Assembly (NCBI RefSeq): GCF_028462495.1
Contig: NZ_JAQOWX010000011.1
Span: 13,951-77,950 of the forward strand
Length of the DNA stretch: 64,000 nt
Reading direction: 5' to 3'
Origin: Roseateles_E sp005503085
GTDB lineage: Bacteria > Pseudomonadota > Gammaproteobacteria > Burkholderiales > Burkholderiaceae_C
A model generated the notes under the pieces. The model worked only from the letters and a program-made list of their open reading frames with translations. It did not search any database and was not told where the DNA came from. Every line of letters starts with the position of its first letter. Position 1 is the first letter of the stretch. Below, in pieces: positions 17,315 to 24,758 of the stretch. The position numbers and the translations under genes are program-made.

Positions 17315-17944
17315 ATGTCATTGACCGAAGCGACGGGCCTGCTGCTGGCCTCCCTGGCGCGCCTGATCACCGGCGCCCAGGGCCACTGGAAGGGCTGCCC
17401 GCCCACCGCCGAGCAGCGCATCTATTTCGCCAACCATCAAAGCCACTTCGACTGGGTGCTGATCTGGGCCGCGCTGCCGGCCGAGCTGCGCGCCGGCACC
17501 CGGCCGATCGCGGCCCGCGACTACTGGACCTCCAGCAAGCTCAAGACCTGGCTGACCTCGGCGGTGTTCAACGCCATCTATGTGAGCCGCACCCGCACAA
17601 CGCCCGATGAGGACCCGCTTGAGCCGCTGGTCGAGGCGCTGGGCAACGGCGACTCGCTGGTGATCTTTCCCGAGGGCACGCGCTCCAGCAAGGGCGAGCC
17701 GCAGGCCTTCAAGGCCGGGCTGTTCCATCTGGCCCAGCAGTTTCCGCAGGTGCAGCTGATACCGACCTGGATAGACAACGTCCAGCGCGTGATGCCCAAG
17801 GGCGAGATCGTGCCGGTGCCGATTCTTTGCACCGTGACTTTCGGCGAGCCTCTGCACCTGATGCCCGGCGAGGACAAGCGCGACTTCCTGGCCCGTGCCC
17901 GCGACGCCGTGCTGGCGCAGCGGCCCACACAGGAGCGTGCTTGA
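17315..17944 (+). CDS. PlsC-type lysophospholipid acyltransferase
   Basis: A 209-residue acyltransferase of the PlsC/LPLAT family. The catalytic NHxxxxD motif is NHQSHFDW (His41, Asp46) and the substrate motif is FPEGTRSS at 118-125. It lacks long membrane helices apart from a short hydrophobic N-terminus, as usual for compact PlsC relatives. Its stop overlaps the start of a CdsA-like cytidylyltransferase, so it likely makes phosphatidic acid (or a related acylated lipid) for that enzyme. The motif order and operon partner make 1-acylglycerol-3-phosphate acyltransferase the best guess; another acyl acceptor is possible. Confidence 0.88.
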   Translation: MSLTEATGLLLASLARLITGAQGHWKGCPPTAEQRIYFANHQSHFDWVLIWAALPAELRAGTRPIAARDYWTSSKLKTWLTSAVFNAIYVSRTRTTPDEDPLEPLVEALGNGDSLVIFPEGTRSSKGEPQAFKAGLFHLAQQFPQVQLIPTWIDNVQRVMPKGEIVPVPILCTVTFGEPLHLMPGEDKRDFLARARDAVLAQRPTQERA

Positions 17945-18924
17945 TGAAAGCGCTGCGCCTGATGAACGCCGGCGACCAGATCGCGCTGCTGTTCCTGATT
18001 CTGTTCGGCCTGTTGGTGCTGATCACCGCCGCAGGCTTCTTCTACTCGCTGCGCAGCACCGAGCGCAGCGAGGCGGCCGAGAACAACTGGCGCCAGTTCC
18101 GCCGCGACCTGAACGCCACCTGGGTCGGCTCGCTGCTGTTCTGGGCCGCCTGGGTCTCGGGGCCGCTGGGCGCCACCCTGCTGTTCGGCGTGCTGTCCTT
18201 TCTGGCGCTGCGCGAGTTCATCACGCTGATGCACACCCGGCGCGCCGACCATCGCAGCCTGATCCTGGCCTTCTTCGTGCTGCTGCCGCTGCAGTACGCG
18301 CTGGTCGGCAACCGGCATTTCGATGTGTTCAGCGTGCTGATCCCGGTCTACGGCTTTCTGGCCATCCCGGTGGTCAGTGCGCTGGCCGACGATCCGCAGC
18401 GCTTTCTCGAACGCAATGCCAAGATCCAGTGGGGCATCATGGTCTGCGTCTACGGGCTCTCGCATGCGCCCGCCCTGCTGCTGCTGGACTTCAGGGGCTA
18501 TGAAGGGCGCGGCCCCTTCCTGCTGTTCTTCCTGGTGATGGTGGTCGGTGTCGGCCAGATCGTCCAGGAAGTGGCCAGCCGCTCGCTGCGGCGCCGGCCG
18601 CTGGCGCGCCGCATCAGCCGCAGCTTCTCCTTGCGGGCCTGGTGGCTGGGCCTGCTGGCGGCGGCCGTCACCGGCACCCTGCTGTACTGGATCACCCCGT
18701 TCAAGGCCGGCCAGGCCCTCGTGATGGCGGTCATCGCGGCGGCGGCCGGCACCATGGGCGGCCTGGTGATGAAGGCGCTCAAGCGCGACGCCGGCGTGGT
18801 CTACTGGGGCAACCGCAGCTCCATCACCGGCGCGGTGGGCCTGCTGGACCGCATCGCAGTGCTGTGCTTCGCGGCCCCGGTGTTCTTCCACTCGGTGCGC
18901 TGGTATTTCAAGCTTGACCTCTGA
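17944..18924 (+). CDS. CdsA-like phosphatidate cytidylyltransferase
   Basis: A 326-residue integral membrane protein with about eight hydrophobic segments, forming CDP-diacylglycerol from CTP and phosphatidate. The C-terminal family region is recognisable as GTMGGLVMKALKRDAGVVYWGN followed by GAVGLLDRIAVLCFAAPVFF, which carries the conserved K-R-D and L-D-R elements of the CdsA signature. The start ATG at 17944 overlaps the last base of the acyltransferase gene; upstream in-frame sequence belongs to that gene. The stop overlaps the ruvC start (TGATG). It resembles the accessory CdsA-like group that pairs with a small PlsC rather than the housekeeping form next to dxr. Confidence 0.85.
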   Translation: MKALRLMNAGDQIALLFLILFGLLVLITAAGFFYSLRSTERSEAAENNWRQFRRDLNATWVGSLLFWAAWVSGPLGATLLFGVLSFLALREFITLMHTRRADHRSLILAFFVLLPLQYALVGNRHFDVFSVLIPVYGFLAIPVVSALADDPQRFLERNAKIQWGIMVCVYGLSHAPALLLLDFRGYEGRGPFLLFFLVMVVGVGQIVQEVASRSLRRRPLARRISRSFSLRAWWLGLLAAAVTGTLLYWITPFKAGQALVMAVIAAAAGTMGGLVMKALKRDAGVVYWGNRSSITGAVGLLDRIAVLCFAAPVFFHSVRWYFKLDL

Positions 18925-19472
18925 TGCGAATTCTCGGCATTGACCCCGGTCTGCAGACCACCGGCTTCGGCGTCATCGACGCCGACGGCCCGCGCCTGAG
19001 CTATGTGGCCAGCGGCACGATCAAGACCAGCGCGGTCGCCACCGGCGATCTGCCGGCGCGGCTGAAGATCCTGTTCGACGGCATCCGCGAGGTTGCGGCC
19101 ACCTACCAGGCGCAGTGCGCGGCGGTCGAGATCGTGTTCGTCAACGTCACCCCGCAATCGACGCTGCTGCTGGGCCAGGCACGCGGTGCGGCGCTGACGG
19201 CCCTGGTCAGCTGCGATCTGCCGGTGTCCGAGTACACCGCGCTGCAGATGAAGAAAGCCATCGTCGGCCATGGCCATGCGAAGAAGGAACAGGTGCAGGC
19301 CATGGTGCAGCGCCTGCTGGCCCTGCCCGGCGAACCCGGCAAGGACGCCGCCGATGCGCTGGGCCTGGCCATCATGCATGCCCATGCCCGCGTCTCCTTC
19401 GAGGCGATGAGCCGCAGCACCACCTTGCAGCGCCGCCAGCACGCGCAGTTCAAGGGCAGCCGGACGTACTGA
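18924..19472 (+). CDS. ruvC: Crossover junction endodeoxyribonuclease RuvC
   Basis: The Holliday-junction resolvase (182 residues). The four catalytic acidic residues are all present: Asp7 in ILGIDPGLQTTGFGV, Glu69 in AAVEIVFVN, and Asp141/Asp144 in GKDAADALGLAI. The spacing matches the E. coli protein. The start codon overlaps the CdsA stop as TGATG, so translation is probably coupled to the phospholipid genes. The ruvAB genes are not in the window. An 89-bp gap follows, carrying a MerR-type promoter for the next gene. Confidence 0.97.
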   Translation: MRILGIDPGLQTTGFGVIDADGPRLSYVASGTIKTSAVATGDLPARLKILFDGIREVAATYQAQCAAVEIVFVNVTPQSTLLLGQARGAALTALVSCDLPVSEYTALQMKKAIVGHGHAKKEQVQAMVQRLLALPGEPGKDAADALGLAIMHAHARVSFEAMSRSTTLQRRQHAQFKGSRTY

Positions 19473-19493
19473 GCGACTTTCGCCGCCTGCCGC

Positions 19494-19524
19494 TTGACAC
19501 CGTAGCGACTCCAGGCTTTCCAAT
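19494..19524 (+). promoter_or_regulatory. Candidate MerR-family-type promoter (19-bp spacer)
   Basis: TTGACA (19494-19499) and TCCAAT (19519-19524) are separated by 19 bp, longer than the sigma70 optimum of 17 and typical of promoters activated by MerR-family metal sensors. The spacer contains GTAG-CGA-CTCCAG, resembling the TAG-N3-CTA core of CadR/PbrR-type operators, with an imperfect dyad. It lies 38 bp upstream of a short CDF cation transporter, a gene type often controlled by CadR-like regulators. No merR-like gene is in the window. Confidence 0.5.
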
Positions 19525-19561
19525 GCAGGCATCGACCAAATGACTGATTGGAGCCCTCCCG

Positions 19562-20221
19562 ATGTCCGCCCATTGCTGTGAACACGACACGCCGCCAGCC
19601 AGCCAGATTCTCAATCTGGGCCGCTACCGCAAGATCCTGTGGATCGCGCTGGCGGTCAATGCCGCGATGTTCCTGCTGGAGATCACGGCCGGCATTGCCG
19701 CCGGCTCGCTGTCGCTGCTGGCCGATGCGATCGACTTCGCCGGCGATGCGCTGAACTATGCGGTGTCGCTGGCGGTGCTGGCCTCGGCCCTAGCCTGGCG
19801 GGCTCGCGCAGCGATGCTGAAGGCCGCCAGCATGATGGGTTTCGGGCTCTATCTGCTGGGCCATGCGCTCTGGGCGGTCTGGCATGGCCAGGTGCCGGAT
19901 GCGCCGACGATGGGGGCGGTGGCCCTGCTGGCGCTGGCTGCCAACGTCGCAGTCGCCTGGATGCTGTACGCCTTTCGCGAGGGCGACGCCAATATGCGCA
20001 GCGTCTGGCTGTGCTCGCGCAATGACGCGATCGGCAATCTGGCCGTGCTGGCAGCGGCCGCCGGCGTCTTCGGCACCGGCAGCGCCTGGCCCGACCTGGC
20101 CGTCGCCGGCCTGATGGCCACGCTGGCCCTGCATGGCGGCTGGCAGGTGCTGCGCCAGGCCCGCAGCGAGCTCGGTCATGGCAGCGGCCCTGCGGCGCAT
20201 GCCCATGATCACGGGCATTGA
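19562..20221 (+). CDS. Short CDF-family cation transporter
   Basis: A 219-residue cation-diffusion-facilitator protein, probably a divalent-metal/proton antiporter of the inner membrane. Six hydrophobic segments can be seen. The TM2 metal site is ADAIDFAGDAL (Asp58-x3-Asp62) and the TM5 site is SRNDAIGN. The usual C-terminal cytoplasmic dimerisation domain is missing: the protein ends in a His-rich tail (HAHDHGH), and the N-terminus has HCCEHD, both potential metal-binding patches. Length is 80-100 residues short of full CDF proteins, as in a known short Burkholderiales group often linked to CadR. Metal specificity is not determined by the sequence. Confidence 0.85.
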   Translation: MSAHCCEHDTPPASQILNLGRYRKILWIALAVNAAMFLLEITAGIAAGSLSLLADAIDFAGDALNYAVSLAVLASALAWRARAAMLKAASMMGFGLYLLGHALWAVWHGQVPDAPTMGAVALLALAANVAVAWMLYAFREGDANMRSVWLCSRNDAIGNLAVLAAAAGVFGTGSAWPDLAVAGLMATLALHGGWQVLRQARSELGHGSGPAAHAHDHGH

Positions 20222-20266
20222 GCGGCGGCGTGGCGTAGCATCACGCTTCGTTCTCGCGGAGTCCCC

Positions 20267-20881
20267 ATGTTCGGCATTGCAGACTACGGCGCCTTTGTCG
20301 TCGCCATCATCGTCTTCTTGATGATTCCAGGCCCGGGCAATCTGGCCCTGATCTCGTCCACCGGCAAGGGCGGGTTCAAGGGCGGGCTGGCCGCGACGCT
20401 CGGCGTGATCGCCGGCGATCAGGTCTTGATGTGGCTGGCTGTGGCCGGCGTTGCCGCTTTGCTGGCGGCCTCGCCGCGTGTGTTCGCCGGCGTGCAGTGG
20501 CTGGGCGCGGCCTATCTGGCCTGGCTGGGCTGGCGCATGTTGCGCGCCAAGCCGGGCGACGCGCCGGTGCTGCAGATCCGGCCGCGCCAGTATTTCCAGC
20601 AGGCCCTGCTGATCACACTGCTGAACCCCAAGGCCATCGTGTTCTACATGGCCTTCTTCCCGCTATTTGTTGACCCGGCGCGGCACCAGGGCCTGGCGAC
20701 CTTCGGCGCGATGGCCGTGACGATTGCGCTGCTGACCTTAGCCTATGGCCTGGTCGTGACGCTGCTGACCCAGCATCTGGCGGCCCGGCTGCGCAGCAAT
20801 CCGCGCATCGGCCAATGGCTGGAGCGCCTGGCCGGCACGGTGCTGATCGGCTTCGGGCTGAAGCTGGCGCTGTCGCGCTGA
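20267..20881 (+). CDS. LysE/RhtB family amino-acid exporter
   Basis: A 204-residue protein with six membrane segments. The LysE hallmark near the N-terminus is FLMIPGPGNLALISSTGKGG, followed by GFKGGLAATLGVIAGDQV, then a central LLNPKAIVFYMAFFPLFVDP block. A CGGAG-type ribosome site precedes ATG 20267. Substrates of this family are small amino acids or analogues (homoserine, threonine, leucine in studied members); none can be assigned here. The gene ends 15 bp before a hairpin terminator that better fits the opposite strand. Confidence 0.92.
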   Translation: MFGIADYGAFVVAIIVFLMIPGPGNLALISSTGKGGFKGGLAATLGVIAGDQVLMWLAVAGVAALLAASPRVFAGVQWLGAAYLAWLGWRMLRAKPGDAPVLQIRPRQYFQQALLITLLNPKAIVFYMAFFPLFVDPARHQGLATFGAMAVTIALLTLAYGLVVTLLTQHLAARLRSNPRIGQWLERLAGTVLIGFGLKLALSR

Positions 20882-20886
20882 GCCAC

Positions 20887-20919
20887 AAAAGAAAAGGGCG
20901 GTGCCTCTTGGCACCGCCC
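20887..20919 (-). terminator. Rho-independent terminator of the nuclease/PEP-CTERM unit
   Basis: GGGCGGTGCC (20896-20905) and GGCACCGCCC (20910-20919) form a perfect 10-bp stem with a 4-base loop. On the minus strand the stem is followed by TTTTCTTTT (20895-20887), so it is an intrinsic terminator for the PEP-CTERM gene ending at 20941. It may also stop plus-strand transcripts of the LysE gene, though no T-run exists on that side. Confidence 0.85.
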
Positions 20920-20940
20920 CTGGCGACGAGGCTTGTGGCC

Positions 20941-21432
20941 TCAGGCTTGTTGCTGCTGCTGACGGCGACGGCGCGCGATCGCACCGAGCGCAGCCAGGCC
21001 GGCCAGGCTCATCGCCCAGGTGCCGGGCTCGGGGACGGCGCTGATGCTCAGGCTGCCCAGCGTGTCGCTGCCGCCGATCGAGTAGGTGAAGCCGCTGAAG
21101 CCGAAGAAGGACTGCAGGGCGAGTTCACCGCCACCTGTCGTCGAGAACAAGGCATTGGGGCCTATCAAGCTGCCCATCTCGAACTGCACATAGGGATCGA
21201 CCGCCTGGCCCAGTGTGTAGCTGTCGCCCATGAAGTTCAGCGTCAGCGCGGTCAGGGCGAAGCTGCCGTCGAAGCCGCCGGCGGCGACCTCGGCATCGTC
21301 GATCGAGAACTGGCCGCTCAGCACCGCGACGCCGGGGTTGGCATCGAAGGCGCCGCTGAAGTTGTAAGTGGCGGCCTGCGCAGCGCAGGCCAGTGTCAGG
21401 GCCGCCAGGGCCGTCAGGGTTTTGCGGAACAT
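20941..21432 (-). CDS. PEP-CTERM sorting-domain protein
   Basis: A 163-residue exported protein with an N-terminal signal peptide (MFRKTLTALAALTLACAAQA). The Gly/Ala-rich beta-type core is followed by a canonical C-terminal sorting signal: VPEPGTW, a hydrophobic helix (AMSLAGLAALGAIA) and a basic tail RRRRQ followed by a Gln run. Exosortase would be expected to process it at the cell envelope; no exosortase gene is in the window. The start is 20 bp downstream of the ExeM-like nuclease stop, so the two are very likely one operon. The central region is of unknown function. Confidence 0.92.
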   Translation of the reverse strand: MFRKTLTALAALTLACAAQAATYNFSGAFDANPGVAVLSGQFSIDDAEVAAGGFDGSFALTALTLNFMGDSYTLGQAVDPYVQFEMGSLIGPNALFSTTGGGELALQSFFGFSGFTYSIGGSDTLGSLSISAVPEPGTWAMSLAGLAALGAIARRRRQQQQQA

Positions 21433-21452
21433 GGGAATTCTCCTTGGAAGGC

Positions 21453-24251
21453 TCAGAACTTGAAGCTGGATGCGTTGAGGGTGGCGCAGGACACGCTCTT
21501 GAGCTGAACCAGCGGCTTGCTCCTGGTCGCGCCGGCGCTGCCGTCGGTGTCGATGCCGATGACGGCATTGGCGCCGGACATCGTGCAGCTCACAAAGCCC
21601 TGACCCAGCGGATCGGCGCTGACGATGCCGCTGGCCTGCAGCAGCTGGCTCAGCACCAGCACGTCCTCACCGACGGCGAAGTCGGTGACGGTGTCGCCGG
21701 CATCCAGCATGCTGCGGTAGACGAACTGGTCGCGGCCGGCGCCGCCGGTCAGCATGTCTGCACCGGCGCCGCCCTCGATCTGGTCATCACCGGCGGTGCC
21801 GACGATGGTGTCGCGCCCGGCCGTACCGGCCACCTGCTTGACCAGGTTCAGGCCCAGCACCACTGGATCATGGTCGGAGGACTTGTAGGCTGTGGGCTGG
21901 TAGTAGTCCGGCCCGCAGGTCGCGCAGGCGGGCTGCTTGAACTCGAGGTTGTAGTCGATGATCAACGGTTCGTCGGCGTTGATGGCCCAGGGCTTGGCCG
22001 AGACGATCTTGGCGTTCATCGAGGCCGTCGTCAGGCCATGGTCCAGGCGGCCGGCAAAGCCGTCGAACACATAGCTGTAGGCAGCCGGGTCGAAACGACC
22101 GACCTGGTCGATGAAGGCGCCATCGCCGGTCAGCGCGTGGATGGGATCTTCCTGCGCATAGGCATTCATATCGCCCAGCACGATCACATCCTGCGTGCTG
22201 GCTGCCGCCTGGATCTGGCCGACAAAGCTGCGCAGACGCTGGGCTTGGTCGACACGGGTGGCATTCCAGCAGCCCTGGCCATCGCCCTGGTCGCCATCGA
22301 TGCCGCCCGAGGGGCAGCTGCCCTTGGACTTCAGGTGGTTGACGGCCACCGCGAAGCGCTCGCCATTCGGTGCCGCGAAGCCCTGGGCAAAGGTCGGCCG
22401 GTTGTTGACCTCATGCGTGTCCGACAGCGGCGCGCCCTGCAGGCTCAGGCGGCCCGGCTTGTAGAGCATGGCCACGCGGATCGCGTCGGTGCCGGTGTCC
22501 AGCGCGCCCTTGGGCACGACCTGGTAGACCACCGAGCCCAGCTTGGCATTGATCGCATCGGCCAGGTTCTGGGCCGCGACGTCGCCGTTGTTTTGGATCT
22601 CCATCAGGCCGACCACATCGGCATTGATCGCGCTGAGCGAGGCCACCAGCTTGGTCTGCTGACGCTGGAACTCGGCCAGGTTGTTGGCGCCGCGGCAGTT
22701 GGAGGCCGAGCTGGCACCGCCCAGCGTGCAGCCCTGGCCGCTCTGGCCGGAGGCGGTCTGGCCGTTGGTGAAGGTGGTGAAGTAGTTCAGCACATTGGCA
22801 CTGGCCACCGTGTAGTTGCCGCCTGCGGCAGCGGGCGCGGCGGTGCGCGGGTTGCTGCGATCGAACTGCACCGGCGCGGTGGGCTGCAGCTTGTACATCG
22901 CCGCGCCGTTCGAGGCGGCGGTGGCCAGGCCGAAGTCGATCACACCGGTCAGCGACGCGGCCGTGTCACCGGCACGCACCGTGTTGTCGGCGGCCAGATA
23001 AGGCGTCGGATTCGGATTCTGGATCGACAGGTTGTCGTCCAGCAGCAGCATGCGGCGCGCGTTGGCGGTGAACAGGGCCTGTGCCTCAGGCGTGCCGGGG
23101 CGATGCACATTGGTCGGGTTCAGCAGACGGCCGCCGGCGGCGATGGTCAGCTGGCCGTAGCGGCCCAGGACGTAGTTTTGCTGGACCATCACCGGGCCGG
23201 CCAGCGTCACCAGCATGCCCTCATAGGCCTCCAGACCATCGTCGCCGAGGGCAGTCAGGTCAACCTCGACCGGCGTGATCGCGTGGCCGCTGCTGAGCAC
23301 CGTGATGGACGTCGGCGTGATCAGCTGGGTAATCGGGCGGGCCTGAGCGGCCGGGCTGCTGGCACCGGCGATGAACTCGGACACCTTGGCCGTCAGGCTG
23401 ACCTCCTGGCCGAGTTGGGCGCTGTTGGCGGCGGCCGTGTAGACAAAGATGCCGTCCGAAGTCGCGTTGTTGCCGTCGCCGAGCTTGTCCTGCAGATAGA
23501 AGCCGGTGCTGGTGACATGGGTCACGATGCCACGGGTGCTGACGGTCTGGTCCTTCAGCGGGCTTTGCGCGCCGCTGCCTTGGATCGTATAGATCGCCAC
23601 CGGGGTGCCGACGGGCGGCGGAGGGTCTTCGCCACCACCGCCGCTACCGTCGCAAACGTTTGGCGATGAGGCCAATGTGCGCGGCAGTGGCGTGCCCACC
23701 GTGAAGTCCGCGCTGTTGCTATTGGTGTCGGTGCAGCCATTGCCCTTGCGGATGGCCGCCGAGGTGGCCGTCACGCCAGTGATCGGCGACCCCTCGGCAG
23801 GAGCGCCGGAGCCAAAAGCGACCAGGTCGACGATGGCAGGAGAGGTGAAGTTCGAGACCAGGGCATCGGTGCTGGACACCAGGGCCACTTTGCCCGATGT
23901 TCCGCTCATATTGATGTTGCCGCCGTCAACATCGAAGGGCACGTCTTGCGTGCCACCACCACCTGCCGCCAGCTTGACCAGCAGATAGCGGCCCGGCTCC
24001 AGCGTCACATTGCCGATATTGGCCTTGGTCGGTGCGTTGAAGTTGCCGGTGGCAGATGCATATTGCACCGACCAAGTCGACAGATTCTGCGCGGTCTTGC
24101 CGGCATTGAACAACTCGACAAAATCGTTCTTGAAGGTGGTGCCGCTATTTCCGCCGCCGCCATAGACCTGACTGATGACGACGCCCTGGGCGTAGAGGCT
24201 GGGCGCGGCAAAAGCCAGCGCCAGCAGACTGATAAGAGGTTTGAGTTTCAT
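21453..24251 (-). CDS. ExeM/NucH-family extracellular endonuclease
   Basis: A 932-residue secreted nuclease. A signal peptide (MKLKPLISLLALAFAAPSLYAQ) is followed by a lamin-tail-like domain (VVISQVYGGGGNSGTTFKND to about 150). A linker with PPPPVGTP and an OB-like region follow, then an endonuclease/exonuclease/phosphatase domain with metal and catalytic motifs VGLMEIQNNGD, VNHLKSKG, GDMNAYAQEDP and SDHDPVVLGLNL. After this come RTX-type Ca-binding nonapeptides (GTAGDDQIEGGAGADMLTGG). The family degrades extracellular DNA and affects biofilms in other bacteria. The domain order is complete; RTX repeats often suggest type I secretion, whereas the Sec signal peptide here suggests Sec export plus an outer-membrane step. 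Confidence 0.92.
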   Translation of the reverse strand: MKLKPLISLLALAFAAPSLYAQGVVISQVYGGGGNSGTTFKNDFVELFNAGKTAQNLSTWSVQYASATGNFNAPTKANIGNVTLEPGRYLLVKLAAGGGGTQDVPFDVDGGNINMSGTSGKVALVSSTDALVSNFTSPAIVDLVAFGSGAPAEGSPITGVTATSAAIRKGNGCTDTNSNSADFTVGTPLPRTLASSPNVCDGSGGGGEDPPPPVGTPVAIYTIQGSGAQSPLKDQTVSTRGIVTHVTSTGFYLQDKLGDGNNATSDGIFVYTAAANSAQLGQEVSLTAKVSEFIAGASSPAAQARPITQLITPTSITVLSSGHAITPVEVDLTALGDDGLEAYEGMLVTLAGPVMVQQNYVLGRYGQLTIAAGGRLLNPTNVHRPGTPEAQALFTANARRMLLLDDNLSIQNPNPTPYLAADNTVRAGDTAASLTGVIDFGLATAASNGAAMYKLQPTAPVQFDRSNPRTAAPAAAGGNYTVASANVLNYFTTFTNGQTASGQSGQGCTLGGASSASNCRGANNLAEFQRQQTKLVASLSAINADVVGLMEIQNNGDVAAQNLADAINAKLGSVVYQVVPKGALDTGTDAIRVAMLYKPGRLSLQGAPLSDTHEVNNRPTFAQGFAAPNGERFAVAVNHLKSKGSCPSGGIDGDQGDGQGCWNATRVDQAQRLRSFVGQIQAAASTQDVIVLGDMNAYAQEDPIHALTGDGAFIDQVGRFDPAAYSYVFDGFAGRLDHGLTTASMNAKIVSAKPWAINADEPLIIDYNLEFKQPACATCGPDYYQPTAYKSSDHDPVVLGLNLVKQVAGTAGRDTIVGTAGDDQIEGGAGADMLTGGAGRDQFVYRSMLDAGDTVTDFAVGEDVLVLSQLLQASGIVSADPLGQGFVSCTMSGANAVIGIDTDGSAGATRSKPLVQLKSVSCATLNASSFKF

Positions 24252-24758
24252 GATGGGAATAGGGAGGACTCAAGAAATGGCCAATACCTCGCCAAAGGTG
24301 GCCGGCGGACGATGCAAGCTGCTTGGCTGCGCTTTCGCGCCGACGACGAGAGCAGCGCGTGCGGTGATGCTAGCGGCAAGATATGACAGCAGAAGACACC
24401 GCAAACGCGGGGGTAGCCGATGAGGCGGCGCGCTTGACAGGCGCACCTACAGGGTCTGCCCGGAGCAAACAACGGCGAAATTTGCGGCGTCACGCCATGC
24501 GCCCCAAAACGTTTGCGCAAACTCCGAAAAACGTGCTGCCAGGCTTGATTTCCTAGGGTTTGTACGAAACTCCACCGCCGCCCGGAAACCCTCTGTCCCG
24601 ATATGAAACAAACTAGGTGTTTTCACCAGGATCGAGAAACGAGCGGGCCGGCAGCAAATTCGATGCACGGTTATAGGTGGGTCCCGCACCGGAATGTGTC
24701 AAAACCATGACGCTTCGGATAATCGGCGCCATCTTGGTGCCCGGGTATTGCCGCTGCG
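24252..24758. other. 507-bp intergenic region, divergent nuclease/symporter promoters
   Basis: No coding frame with plausible start, ribosome site and composition is visible. The stretch is less GC-rich than its surroundings, particularly 24480-24720. It holds the palindrome listed at 24511-24522 and a possible -10 hexamer GATAAT (24718-24723) ahead of the symporter, with no good -35 partner. It probably contains the regulatory regions of both flanking genes. Confidence 0.6.
24511..24522. promoter_or_regulatory. Palindrome GTTTGCGCAAAC, LacI-type operator candidate
   Basis: A perfect 12-bp palindrome with a central CG, preceded by AAAAC so that an overlapping AAACGTTT is also symmetric. The central-CG architecture is that of LacI-family operators. 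It lies about 260 bp from the nuclease start and 240 bp from the symporter start. No LacI-family gene is in the window. Confidence 0.35.

Noticed and set aside
21393..23669. 758-codon plus-strand open frame
   Set aside because: It is antisense to the ExeM-like nuclease, whose motifs are unambiguous.
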